NCBI GenBank assembly: GCA_015478945.1
Contig: JABUQX010053336.1
Span: 7,501 to 17,500 of the forward strand
Direction of reading: 5' to 3'
Origin: Trachelipus rathkii
Lineage: Eukaryota > Arthropoda > Malacostraca > Isopoda > Trachelipodidae
DNA: 10,000 bases
The notes under the pieces are model-generated. The model did not search any database, had not been told where the DNA came from, and was given only the letters and a program-made list of their open reading frames with translations. Numbering within the stretch: the first letter of the stretch is position 1; every line of letters starts with the position of its first letter. This document shows positions 1-7,523 of this stretch, piece after piece. The position numbers were made by a program, and so were the translations under genes.

Positions 1-345
1 TGATTTCAAATATGTATTTGGTTTTTCCTGTAAGTGTCGTACTTTTCGAGATATTTCATTTTTTAATATTTTAACCGTTTTAATATAACATTACCAAAAC
101 TAAAAATAAAAACAAATAAATATTAAAATATAAAAAAGTAAAAAAAATATAAATTATAAGCAACAGTCAACTTCTGACGATAACCATTAACAAAAACTGA
201 AAAAAAAGCCATTTTAAAAAATAATAATGACAGTGAAGCTCCTTTCCTTTTTTTATTTTTTAAAAATTCGTTAAATAAAACCAAGAGCACCAACAATTAC
301 TTAAGAAAATAAATTTTCAGTCATCTGAAGAGGGAAAGCACCTAT
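1..345. other. AT-rich non-coding sequence, nothing recognised
   Basis: Very AT-rich single-copy-looking DNA with many A and T runs. No open frame of useful length and no RNA gene or transposon end is recognisable on either strand. It runs directly into the first AT array at about 346. Confidence 0.6.
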
Positions 346-361
346 ATATATAATATATATT

Positions 362-405
<44 letters not shown>

Positions 406-551
406 TATATATAATATAATATATTATATATATATAATATATATATATAATATATATATTATATATATATATTAATATATAATAATATATATATATATAA
501 TAATATAATATAATATATATAGTATATATAATATATACATATATGTATATA

Positions 552-583
<32 letters not shown>

Positions 584-656
584 GTATAGTAATATATATA
601 TATAAGTATATTATATATAATAATATATATATATATATAATATATATATATATATA
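346..656. repeat. (AT)n microsatellite array 1
   Basis: About 310 bp of almost pure TA dinucleotide repeat, interrupted by phase-changing TAA/TTA steps and rare G or C. The interruptions make local palindromes, so the tract could form hairpins. Apparent Tyr/Ile-rich open frames here are a by-product of TAT/ATA codons. The array stops abruptly at the AAGTAC-containing block. Confidence 0.95.
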
Positions 657-774
657 GGATTGGCTCAAGTATATTTTGTCAAGAACAAGTACACGTACTC
701 TAAGAATTTTCAGAGTACAAGTACAAGCTACATGGTATCAAGTACAAGTGCAAGTACAAGTACTTTATGAAAAT

Positions 775-776
<2 letters not shown>
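655..776. mobile_element. Short fragment of a hAT-like non-autonomous element, AAGTAC iterations
   Basis: A non-AT island of about 120 bp between two AT arrays. It begins TAGGATTGGCTCAAGTA, which resembles the TAGTGATGGGAC and CAGAGGTGGGC ends further along the window. It then carries five exact AAGTAC hexamers plus near variants (AAGTAT, GAGTAC, AAGTGC). The right side stops at GAAAATTGCATATAT without a matching inverted terminus, so it is probably one end of a truncated element. The hAT assignment rests on the terminus style and the iterated subterminal word; no coding sequence is present. Confidence 0.5.
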
Positions 777-810
<34 letters not shown>

Positions 811-997
811 GTATTATATATATATAATATTATATGATATATATATAGATATATATTAGTATATACTCATATACTGTTATTTACTTAATATTAAGTATAT
901 AATATATTTTATATATTATATAATAAATATTATTATATTATATATATATAATATATAATATATATAATATATATATTAATATATAGTATATATATAG

Positions 998-1038
<41 letters not shown>

Positions 1039-1262
1039 ATATTATTATATTTCGTGTATAATTTATATTATATAGTATTATTTATATATATATATTATAT
1101 ATATATATATATATATATTTAGAATATATATATAAGTATATATATATATATATATATATTATATAATTTATTATATATATATATATATATAAATATATTA
1201 TATATCATATATATAATATATATATATAGTATATATATTATAATATTATATAATATAATATA
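777..1262. repeat. (AT)n microsatellite array 2
   Basis: Nearly 490 bp of imperfect TA repeat with TAA/TTA phase shifts and a few degenerate interruptions, for example around 870-905 and 1035-1060. It directly abuts the 3' end of the minus-strand retrotransposon at about 1262, so part of it may have begun as the element's tail or its target. Short Ile/Tyr frames here are not genes. Confidence 0.95.
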
Positions 1263-1548
1263 AACTCCTTCTTCCTCCCCAAGACTAGGGGGTAAGGTGC
1301 GCATACAACAGAACAGAAAAGTAGTAGAAAGAATAGAAGCAAGTCGAGAAAGAAAGAACCAGCGTTACTCGCGCATTTATACCTTTTAGTGAGAACTCCT
1401 CGCAGTCACAAAATCAACCCTAGAGCTTCACGGGACTGCGATGGACGCTCACTATGGCATCACGTCAATGTGGGGTTCATCCCTTGGCCTAGGTGGGCTA
1501 CAACCATACCCCCTCGCTAAACCCCGCCATTCACTCCTATTAAGCTGC
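1263..1548 (-). other. Retrotransposon ORF2 C-terminal end and 3' tail
   Basis: After the main frame stops at 1549 with the residues AEARL, a shift of frame lets the protein continue as SEWRGLARG and on to VMP with a stop near 1438. This matches how related elements extend past that motif. The remaining sequence to 1263 is GC-richer than its surroundings and non-coding, and is probably the 3' untranslated region. It ends in a purine-rich stretch and then enters TA repeats. Confidence 0.6.
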
Positions 1549-1995
1549 TTATAATCTTGCCTCTGCCAAACTCACATTTCTCTCCTTCAGACATTCCTTT
1601 ACACACTCAGTACACTTTTTCTTCGATCTCCCAACCGGTCGATTCCCACCATACTCACAACCATACATCCGTTTACCCAACTGATTATCATCCATTCTTT
1701 CCACAAGACCAAACCATCTCAACGTACTTTCATTTATTCTCTCGTTTACCCCTTTCTTCACACCACACAACTCTCTAATACGTTCATTCCTCATTTTATC
1801 AATTCCTCTCACACCTAACACTCCCCTAAGATTGTCCATCTGAGCACATTGTACTTTAGATCTATACCACTTATTCCAGACCATACTCTCACTACTATAC
1901 ATTACAACAGGTAGTAACATACCCTCATGTAAGGCCCTAGCGCACTCAAGGCTTAGTCCCTTTACATCCACCAATGATTTAATTGCACCAGCCAC
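1549..1995 (-). pseudogene. Non-LTR reverse transcriptase, thumb/C-terminal fragment
   Basis: The longest open stretch in the window, 148 residues, is the part of ORF2 downstream of the catalytic palm. Visible landmarks are VKGLSLECARALHEGML (residues 12-28), a degenerate LLPVVMYSSES block corresponding to the usual 'YGSE' motif, MDNLRGVLGVRGIDKMR, RIRELCGVKKGVNERI, LRWFGLVERMDDN and a GRSKKKCTECVKECL tail. The WFGxVERM and GR-K-K motifs are characteristic of arthropod non-LTR elements. The first Met is not a real start: homologous sequence continues upstream in another frame (AEYRRK, near 2025). It is a fragment, not a gene. A plus-strand frame at 1557-1778 is its antisense shadow. Confidence 0.9.
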
Positions 1996-2177
1996 CTTCC
2001 TGCCATTTACAACTTTCTCCTATACTCTGCATCATCCGTTCCCTTTTTATCCAACATATATCCTAAATATTTTAACTCTAACACTTTTTTCAGCTACTCA
2101 CCATCTAACATAACTTCACACCGAGGACTGTCCTCACTCACAACCATAACCTTACTCTTATCTACGTTTACCTTCAA
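1996..2177 (-). pseudogene. Reverse transcriptase block just after the catalytic palm
   Basis: Minus-strand translation gives LKVNVDKSKVMVVSED (2177 downward), then EVMLDGE, an in-frame TAG, and LKYLGYMLDKKGTDDAEYRR to about 2020 followed by TAA. These are the conserved blocks that normally follow the FADD motif in non-LTR enzymes: the 'LKVN..KSKVM' strand and the 'KYLG' loop. The TAG, the TAA and the frame change into the 1549-1995 block show decay. Confidence 0.82.
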
Positions 2178-2730
2178 ACATCATCCCCTTTCATAACCCC
2201 ATCCATATACAAATTGAATAACCAAGGTGACATAACACATCCCAGCTTCACTCCGCTATTAATTTTAAACCAATCACTTTCGACACTATTTATTCTTTCA
2301 CAAGCTTCACTATCATCATACATACTTTGATTCCAATTCAGAGCTTAACCACCAATCACCATATGTCACCTAACACCTACCATAGAGTTCTCTGATTAAC
2401 CTATCATACGCCTGTTTGCAAAATCCATAAAACCTAAATCAATTTATTCTTCTTCTCTCCTCATTTTCTAAATCTTGTTTCAATGTAAAGATTTGATTAT
2501 ACACATCCTCTACTACTTCTAAACGCACCTTGTTCATCACCAATCAGTCCTTCAGTCACTCGACGAACCCTTTCGACCAAAATATCAGCATATATCTTGA
2601 CTACAACACTCAATAAACTAATTCTCCTATAATACCTGCAATTACCTTATCCCCCTTGCCATTATATAAGGGTACTATTATTTGCTCTCGCTCCAAATAA
2701 CCAAAACATTTGGAAAAATATAAATCATAT
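2178..2730 (-). pseudogene. Reverse transcriptase fingers/palm block lacking the FADD region
   Basis: On the minus strand, EQIIVPLYNGKG (about 2687-2650), YYRRISLLSVVVKIYADIL (about 2640-2583), EQGAFRSSRGC (about 2536-2502), QIFTLKQ (about 2490), MDF and AYDR (about 2428-2400, in two frames), SMYDDSEACERI, SDWFKINSGVKLGCVMSP and WLFNLYMDGV (down to 2195) follow the family order. Right after MDGVMKGDDV the sequence jumps to LKVNV at 2177. About 50-65 residues expected there, including the FADD active site, are missing. At least three frame changes and several stops occur. Confidence 0.83.
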
Positions 2731-2758
2731 CAAATTATGGAAATATTTTCATATTGCA

Positions 2759-2870
<112 letters not shown>

Positions 2871-3092
2871 CAGAGGTGGGCATAAGCGCAAAAGCGCAAA
2901 TCGCAAAAGCGCGCATTTTTCCTTAATCTTAAAAAATGTTTGATTTTTGCTCTGGGCTGAAAATTTCTAAAAATGTGCTCTTTTGCATTTGCGCTCAACA
3001 ATTTTTTTAAGAAAGCCCAAAAAAAGTGCAAATTTTGCGTTCTATCTAAATAATTTTGCGTTTGCGTTCTATCTAAATAAATTTGCGCTTAT
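2871..3092. mobile_element. hAT-like MITE with GCGCAAA subterminal iterations
   Basis: The left end reads CAGAGGTGGGCATAAGCGC, a typical hAT-style terminus, followed by repeated GCGCAAA words. The right end carries the same word inverted (TTTGCGC, TTTGCGT). An exact 11-bp inverted match, ATAAGCGCAAA at 2882-2892 and its complement at 3082-3092, pairs the two ends. The last 11 bp expected at the right (complement of CAGAGGTGGGC) are missing and replaced by AT repeat, so the right tip was lost. There is no coding capacity. It lies between two AT arrays. Confidence 0.72.
3034..3080. repeat. 27-bp-spaced direct repeat inside the MITE
   Basis: TTTGCGTTCTATCTAAATAA occurs exactly at 3034-3053 and again at 3061-3080. 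This suggests a small tandem duplication within the right subterminal region that added an extra copy of the TTTGCG word. Confidence 0.9.
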
Positions 3093-3139
3093 AATAATAT
3101 ATATATATAAATAATATATATATATATATATATATTATA

Positions 3140-3225
<86 letters not shown>

Positions 3226-3273
3226 AATCAATAATAATAATAATAATAAAATAATAATAATAATAATATAATT
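3093..3273. repeat. (AT)n passing into (AAT)n microsatellite
   Basis: TA repeats to about 3210 grade into AAT trinucleotide repeats to about 3268. The tract sits between the truncated right end of the GCGCAAA MITE and the left terminus of the hAT element at 3274. The shift from dinucleotide to trinucleotide unit occurs without intervening unique sequence. Confidence 0.95.
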
Positions 3274-3395
3274 TAGTGAGGACCTATAATCGGAATCGGC
3301 ATCCGGAATCGGAGGAATCGGCCATGTTTTTCAGTAATGCGAAATCGAATCGGAAATCGGCAAACTGTACCCGATTCTTTGACCGATTCTTGGTA
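3274..3395. repeat. Left subterminal ATCGGA iterations of the hAT element
   Basis: CGGAATCGG and close variants recur about six times (for example AATCGGAATCGGC, CCGGAATCGG, GAATCGGCC, AATCGGAAATCGGC). Two opposite-orientation copies of CCGATTCTT follow near 3371-3391. Such iterated words near hAT ends are known transposase binding sites in the maize Ac element (AAACGG); a similar role here is inference. Confidence 0.75.
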
Positions 3396-3719
3396 TACAA
3401 TCTGAAATAATTTTTATTATCCGATCTTTATGATATTTCAAAGACAATATTTCGAAGTTTGCCGTATTGATTTTTTAAATTTAGTTCTTCTTAAATTCTA
3501 TTTAATTAAAGAAAACTTGATTGAGCGGCGCATCTTTACGTAGGAGCCTAAGATATCATGTTTTGATTTTCAGACAGTCATGGTGAGGCATGACATTTGG
3601 CAATGTTTCGTTAGTCATTTTATGTAATATGTTTTGATAATTTTATACCCGTGAACTCGTAAGGTGAGCAGTGATATATTTGCCTTGTAATCTTGTAATA
3701 ATTGGCGGCTATTGAAAAT

Positions 3720-4238
3720 ACAAATTGCTATCCTTCGAGTTTTCCACTTTTCACCGTATCTTCACCAGCATCTAATATAAAGTGATGTCTTTCAAAATAT
3801 TAATGGAAAGAATTCATATTCCTGTTAATAAAAATTCATGTTTAAGTAAGGATAACGCACCTAATATAACTGCAGGAGTTTCAAAGAAGGATTCCAGGAA
3901 TTACCTTGCTTTTACACTCTTTGAGACACTAGTTTCTCAAATGATGCAATATTTTGAACAAAGAGACGTTGAAAATAAAAAATATCCATGATGCAAACAA
4001 ATCGTAGGTCATTTTATTCACTCGCCCCAAGATATTGCCAAGTATGAAGAATATCAAACTAGAATTTAATTTAACACAGCACAGAATTTATTCAGGATGT
4101 ACAAACCGATGTAATAGCCAAGTAATCATATGCTTTCAAAAATTTTTGAACAAACGACGGCTCTCATTTCATATTGCAGTAATCATTCAAAACCTGCATG
4201 CCTTAGAACAAAAATGGGGGGAAAAAAAAGTTTTTTGA
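3720..4238 (+). pseudogene. hAT transposase fragment, catalytic DNA motif to TRWNS-like motif
   Basis: The frame beginning near 3782 reads FKILMERIHI, then SKDNAPNITAGV (Asp codon at 3851), which matches the second catalytic aspartate block ('TDNAxN') of ZBED-like hAT transposases. After an in-frame TGA (3989-3991) the same frame continues as CKQIVGHFIHS, the conserved 'IVGHF' motif, to a stop near 4065. The reading then shifts. QDV (4093) and NRCNS (4104-4118) together correspond to the 'QDVxTRWNS' motif with Trp replaced by Cys, followed by FQKFLNKRRL. Similarity may extend back to about 3720. The initiator shown at 3782 is not the true protein start. Confidence 0.72.
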
Positions 4239-4284
4239 AAAAATTGGTAAAAATACTTAAAAATTTTGTGATTGAACAAATTTA

Positions 4285-4710
4285 TTGAGCCACAAAGAAT
4301 CAATGGCATCGGCAATAATCCCAAATATGAAAGTGATTTACAGTTTTTTTGAAAAGAGTCAGAAAAAAGGACTATTTGAGGGACTTGGGTCTACAGTATC
4401 AGCATGGAAAAAATCAGTAAAAAATAGATTCAGCATTTACTTTACTGATGAGAATCTTGTGCTTGCCACCTATCTTGATCCAAGTTTAAAACTACATTCC
4501 TCGAGGATGAATATAACAATAAAAAAGTGGAAAGATATTCTTAAGCAATGGATGTGCAAATATATATGTTGTATAAAGGAAAAGAAACCAGTTTCCCACT
4601 ACTTTAAACAAATCTTCAGATTCTTCTCATGTTATAATAGAATAGGCGAAAAGGTGATACTGAAGATAATAGTTTTAACTTCAGTTTTGAATCTGTTTTT
4701 CGGAATTTAA
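4285..4710 (+). pseudogene. hAT transposase fragment, AT-LDP region
   Basis: A 141-codon open stretch. Residues 1-75 carry the family's central pattern: SHKESMASAIIPNMKVIY (compare 'S.AS.IIP...'), GLFEGLGSTV, VKNRFSIYF and LATYLDPSLKLH, matching 'LATxLDPRFK'. After residue 90 the sequence becomes low-complexity and a frame shift is likely; another frame at about 4660-4770 continues EDNSFNFSFESVFRNLKRKT. Relative to the upstream block (frame +3) this is frame +1, so an indel lies between 4238 and 4285. It is a pseudogene piece of the element rather than an independent gene. Confidence 0.75.
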
Positions 4711-4858
4711 AGAGAAAAACACTTTTAAAAAGCAAAGAAACTCAATTCCTAAGGAGAAAGACCACTATATTGAAAATTTGAAGAATTGTAATCAAAAAGT
4801 AGAAAATCAGCCAATTATATAAATATGAAACTTTTAAAAATTCAGAAAGTCCTTACAA

Positions 4859-5049
4859 TGGTGGTCATCGAATATAGGTAACCTGTTCAGCATTTGGGTG
4901 TCCTTGCTAGAAAAATATTTAAGCTCGCCCCCCTTTTCCGTTGAAAGTGAAAGACTCTTCAGAATTGGAGCAATTTATTCTCCTATAAAAATCGGATGCA
5001 CTCAGAAAACGGGAGAATGTTAATGTTTTTTGCCTACCAATTTATTTAA
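4859..5049 (+). pseudogene. hAT transposase C-terminal dimerisation domain (frameshifted)
   Basis: The plus strand encodes WWSSNIGNLFSIWVSLL, then LEKYLSSPPFSVESERLFR, closely matching the hAT C-terminal signature 'WW...L..LA..YLSxPxxSVxSERLFS'. A one-base shift near 4988 restores the end of the domain as NRMHSENGRMLMFFAYQ before TAA at 5047. This is the best evidence that the element belongs to the hAT superfamily. The stretch is short, interrupted and non-functional. Confidence 0.88.
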
Positions 5050-5321
5050 AAATTAAAATGATACAAAATAATAATGAAATTTTGCTTCAAGATCTTACTT
5101 TTAGTAAATTAAAGAAGGACTTTTTTTTTAAGCAAAAAATGACAAAATTGTTCATTTATTGTTAAGATTTTTAAATATTGCTATTATTTTTCAAGTGGTT
5201 AAATAAATAAAAGGTAATTAACTAATTATTTCTTAAGCAAATAAAATATAAGAGAATTCTATAGCATTAATTTATAAGGTTTTAAATATCTAAAATTAGT
5301 TGATTTAGCAAAAATTAGGCA
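5050..5321 (+). other. AT-rich 3' non-coding part of the hAT element
   Basis: No frame or repeat is recognisable. Two overlapping AATAAA hexamers (5202-5207, 5206-5211) lie about 155 bp after the transposase stop and could have been the polyadenylation signal. Given the AT content they could equally be chance. Confidence 0.4.
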
Positions 5322-5332
5322 TAATATATATA

Positions 5333-5375
<43 letters not shown>

Positions 5376-5432
5376 ATATATATATTATATAATATTTATA
5401 TATATATATATATATATATCATATATATATAT
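5322..5432. repeat. (AT)n microsatellite array inside the hAT 3' region
   Basis: About 110 bp of TA repeat lying inside the element, immediately internal to the right subterminal ATCGGA/T words. It either grew within the element or marks a later insertion or recombination with neighbouring arrays. Confidence 0.9.
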
Positions 5433-5528
5433 GGAAGGAATTGGAAATCGAAATCGGAATCGGCACTTTTGACTGGTATCGGTATCGGTATCGGAATCGG
5501 CTTGAAATTTGGAATCGTCCCATCACTA
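5433..5528. repeat. Right subterminal ATCGGA/ATCGGT iterations and hAT terminus
   Basis: Repeats of AAATCGGAATCGGC and GGTATCGGTATCGGTATCGG, with a period of six bases, are followed by TTGGAATCGTCCCATCACTA ending at 5528. The last 12 bp, read on the minus strand, are TAGTGATGGGAC, a hAT-like terminus. The words have the same plus-strand orientation as most copies at the left end. Confidence 0.78.
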
Positions 5529-5586
5529 ATATATATATATAATTATTATTATTATTATATTCTTTAATTATTACTATTATTATTAA

Positions 5587-5660
<74 letters not shown>

Positions 5661-5780
5661 TATTATTATTATATTATTATGTATTATTATATTATATTAT
5701 TATTATTATTATATATTGTTATATTTTATTTTTATTATTATTATTAATTATATTATTTATTATTATTATTTATTTAATTA

Positions 5781-5811
<31 letters not shown>

Positions 5812-5880
5812 TATTATTATTATTATTATTTATTATTATTTATTATTATTATTATTATTAATTATTATTATTATTTTATA
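5529..5880. repeat. (ATT)n microsatellite
   Basis: About 350 bp of ATT/TTA trinucleotide repeat with occasional TTAA, GTATT and TATATTG interruptions. It follows immediately on the hAT terminus after a short TA run. Confidence 0.95.
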
Positions 5881-6463
5881 GCCAATTTTACTATTTACTG
5901 GTTTACTTGTGATTGCGATAAACCTTTTTTAGTACTTTTTTTTGTTTTAAATTGGGAATAACACACAATCTGAATAAGGTACTTAAAAGGGAAAAAAGAA
6001 ATTGCAAACCGTGAAAATTTTCGAAGTTGGTAACTCTTGGAATTATTGAGTGTGATGCTGCCTGTTCTTCCCAATGAAAAAAAGCAGCCAAGATGACTTA
6101 CAGCATCTATAGCCCCATCTTATCAATTACTTTGGGTATGTCGAGAGCAAGAAGGATTTAATTGAGGGAATAGAGTGATGTGCAAGGGAAAGATTGAATG
6201 CTCCCAAATGCAAAAAAAAAATTTAAATTAAAACTTTCAGGCTTTGACAATTAATCATACCAGCATAACATTGAATCGCACTACTTGACGTAAGATAATT
6301 ACAAATACCGAATACTTTTTATTTAAATTTTAATGTCTTTTTTATTTAAAACTAAACATTAAATATTTCACATATTTTATTTACATGAATAAGGATTTAG
6401 TTTTGTAACTTTTGTTAGAAACATCCTTCTTTTGGCCCCAAGGAGCCTGTGTACTGCAATTGA
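5881..6463. other. Unassigned AT-rich sequence, no recognisable gene
   Basis: Unique-looking sequence with long A and T runs. The only open frame (minus strand, 5903-6091) has no recognisable motif and no support. This stretch should hold the 5' end of the second hAT element if that element is complete, but I could not identify a terminus or a BED-type zinc finger here. Confidence 0.45.
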
Positions 6464-6595
6464 AGGAGGGTCAAAGCGGGGTCGGAGATATTCACAGACA
6501 GTGAGAGATCCAGCAAAAAACGTCAGATCAGCATTCCCCAGTCTACTGTCGAAAATATATTAAACAGAAGAGAGCTCTTGAATTGTACTTTATAA
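6464..6595 (+). pseudogene. hAT-2 transposase N-terminal fragment (tentative)
   Basis: An open stretch of 43 codons ends in TAA at 6593. It reads SEIFTDSERSSKKRQISIPQ and then STVENILNRRELL. The basic 'KKRQ' segment and following helix fit the linker that precedes the catalytic core in this hAT type. On its own it is weakly diagnostic; its position directly ahead of the well-supported block at 6756 raises confidence. Confidence 0.45.
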
Positions 6596-6755
6596 GTAAG
6601 TGTTTTATTTTTACGTACAGGTTAACTATAAGTGGTGTCACAACCAACAGGTTAAAAACTAACAGAATACAGTCCAACAAAAAATTTCGAATTTGAAATA
6701 CCAAGTTTCATTTGTCATTAATATCATTTTCGCATCAAATTATTTTTGCTTCTAG
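6596..6755 (+). other. Candidate relic intron of hAT-2 transposase
   Basis: GTAAGT at 6596-6601 is a good donor. TTATTTTTGCTTCTAG ending at 6755 is a good acceptor with a pyrimidine tract. The flanking blocks are consecutive parts of the protein, so a 160-bp intron would join them. The frame does not carry across exactly (TAA sits just before the donor), so either an indel has occurred or the splice reading is wrong. Confidence 0.4.
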
Positions 6756-7139
6756 ATTTCCTGCAACATGACATTGGGCCTATTCACATTGTGGAGTCTG
6801 AGTTCTTTGTCGAATTCCTGTCCTACCTGAACTCTGATTTCCACCTCTCCTCCAGAAGAAAAAGTGATGGAGGGACTTGATGTCATATGTGCATAATAGG
6901 GAACGCGCGCCTTTAACCAACATTATTTTAAGGTCATTATTGTGGCCTCAACCCCAGACAGCTGGACTGGGAACAACAAACAGGAGTTTTCTGGAGATGA
7001 CTGTTTACTGGATTAATTTAAACACTTTGAAGGGAGAGAAGGCTGTCCTTGCCTGTAGAGAGTTATCTGTTTCTCAGACCAGCACAGTCCTAGCCAACAA
7101 TATTACGGATATTCATTACAATTTGGTATTGAGCATAAG
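6756..7139 (+). pseudogene. hAT-2 transposase fragment, first catalytic aspartate region
   Basis: Frame 1 gives DFLQHDIGPIHIVESEFF and VEFLSYLNSDFHLSSRR, matching the 'P..VE...F..L...L' helix and 'SRR' boundary of hAT enzymes. A shifted frame gives KVMEGLDVICA, two stops, then KVIIVASTPDSWTGNNKQ. Its Asp codon at 6957-6959 lies in a 'TxDxW' first catalytic motif. A further shift gives FLEMTVYWINLNTLKGEKAV and LACRELSVSQTSTVLANNI (about 6993-7110), equivalent to 'FLGMTxHWI..TL.R..A.LACR...HT...LA..I'. Match quality is high despite three frames. The Met at 6877 is not a real start. Confidence 0.8.
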
Positions 7140-7237
7140 GTCAGTAAAAATCAATATGAAATAATAACGTAATGCTGAAAAAAATTATAACTCGAAATTA
7201 ATAAGGAAACAACTAAATTAAAAAAAATTATCCTCAA
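7140..7237 (+). other. AT-rich gap between hAT-2 blocks, possible intron
   Basis: GTCAGT follows AAG at 7140 and the segment ends in TATCCTCAAG at 7238, so splice-like borders exist. The protein match jumps from IHYNLVLSI directly to ITTENGAKF. Phase does not fit cleanly, so an insertion or a decayed intron are both possible. Confidence 0.3.
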
Positions 7238-7523
7238 GTCTGCATTACAACAGAAAACGGTGCAAAATTTCTGTGCAGCCTTTCGGGTGGATGCTCATGC
7301 AGAAACGGGTGACGAAGAGGAAGAAGAACAGGCACCGATTGCAGAGATAGTGGTTACGCGTGAAGAGATGGAGCAGATTAGTGACACAGAGGTTTTGCAA
7401 ACAAAACCTGTCCAGCTAGAAAATCTGCTTAAAGAACATGATGCACTTGGCCTAACTAAACATCGCCGTTGCATTTCCTACACATTAAACTATAAGGAAA
7501 ACCAACTAATTACGTTGAACTAA
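7238..7523 (+). pseudogene. hAT-2 transposase fragment, TENG to HTLN-like motif
   Basis: VCITTENGAKF (7238-7270) corresponds to the 'TxTDNGxNF' block that holds the second catalytic aspartate; here the codon at 7253-7255 is GAA, Glu. One base later the frame shifts to NFCAAFRVDAHAETGDEEEE, the usual 'KAFR' followed by an acidic stretch. It continues through REEMEQISDTEVLQ and LENLLKEHDALGL to KHRRCISYTLN, equivalent to 'LPxHxRCAxHTLN'. After about 7490 the family pattern is lost (YKENQLITLN, stop at 7521). Confidence 0.78.

Larger units (their letters stand above)
1263..2730 (-). mobile_element. Degenerate non-LTR (LINE-like) retrotransposon, 5'-truncated
   Basis: Read on the minus strand, this segment carries ordered reverse transcriptase blocks from about 2690 down to 1490, then a 3' tail of about 180 bp. 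The order matches a non-LTR ORF2: fingers (IVPLYNGKG, ISLLSVVVKIYADIL, EQGAFRSSRGC), palm motif A remnant (MDF...AYDR), GCVMSPWLFNLYMDGV, then LKVNVDKSKVM, LKYLGYMLD and a C-terminal domain ending in a GR-K-K-type block. Endonuclease and ORF1 are absent, so the copy is 5'-truncated near 2730. Several frameshifts and stops, plus loss of the FADD segment, make it inactive. No RNase H is seen. The clade is uncertain; the C-terminal arrangement suggests an RTE-like or related arthropod lineage. Both ends abut (AT)n. Confidence 0.88.
3274..5528 (+). mobile_element. Degenerate hAT DNA transposon, about 2.25 kb
   Basis: The left end starts TAGTGAGGACC and the right end, read on the minus strand, starts TAGTGATGGGAC, so both ends share TAGTGA. 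Each is followed by clusters of ATCGGA-type words. Between them on the plus strand lie hAT transposase blocks in correct order but in changing frames, ending in a dimerisation domain. Flanking 8-mers (3266-3273 ATATAATT and 5529-5536 ATATATAT) match at six of eight positions. Because the flanks are AT repeats, that is weak evidence for a target duplication. No BED-finger coding region is recognisable in 3396-3719, so an N-terminal part has been lost or has decayed. Confidence 0.75.

Noticed and set aside
459..668. Minus-strand 69-residue Tyr/Ile-rich open frame, and the similar 61-residue frame at 1119-1304
   Set aside because: They lie in TA microsatellites; TAT/ATA codons give open Tyr/Ile frames automatically. 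No real protein signal.
690..775. Regularly repeated AAGTAC words as a possible CRISPR-like array
   Set aside because: The repeat word is only six bases, spacers are a few bases and variable, and the context is eukaryotic transposon-rich DNA.
1557..1778. Plus-strand 73-residue frame rich in Ser/His/Thr
   Set aside because: Exactly antisense to the well-supported minus-strand reverse transcriptase C-terminus, so it is a shadow.
2177..2190. GDD residues in the minus-strand reading, recalling the viral polymerase GDD motif
   Set aside because: They sit at a deletion junction within a non-LTR reverse transcriptase whose neighbouring blocks are clear; there is no other viral polymerase motif nearby.
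3266..5536. Flanking 8-mers ATATAATT and ATATATAT as a target-site duplication of the hAT element
   Set aside because: Six of eight match, but both flanks are AT repeats where such similarity is expected by chance; not used as firm evidence.
5903..6091. Minus-strand 62-residue frame starting MAAFFHWEEQ
   Set aside because: No recognisable domain, short, in AT-rich sequence, and no supporting neighbours or repeats.
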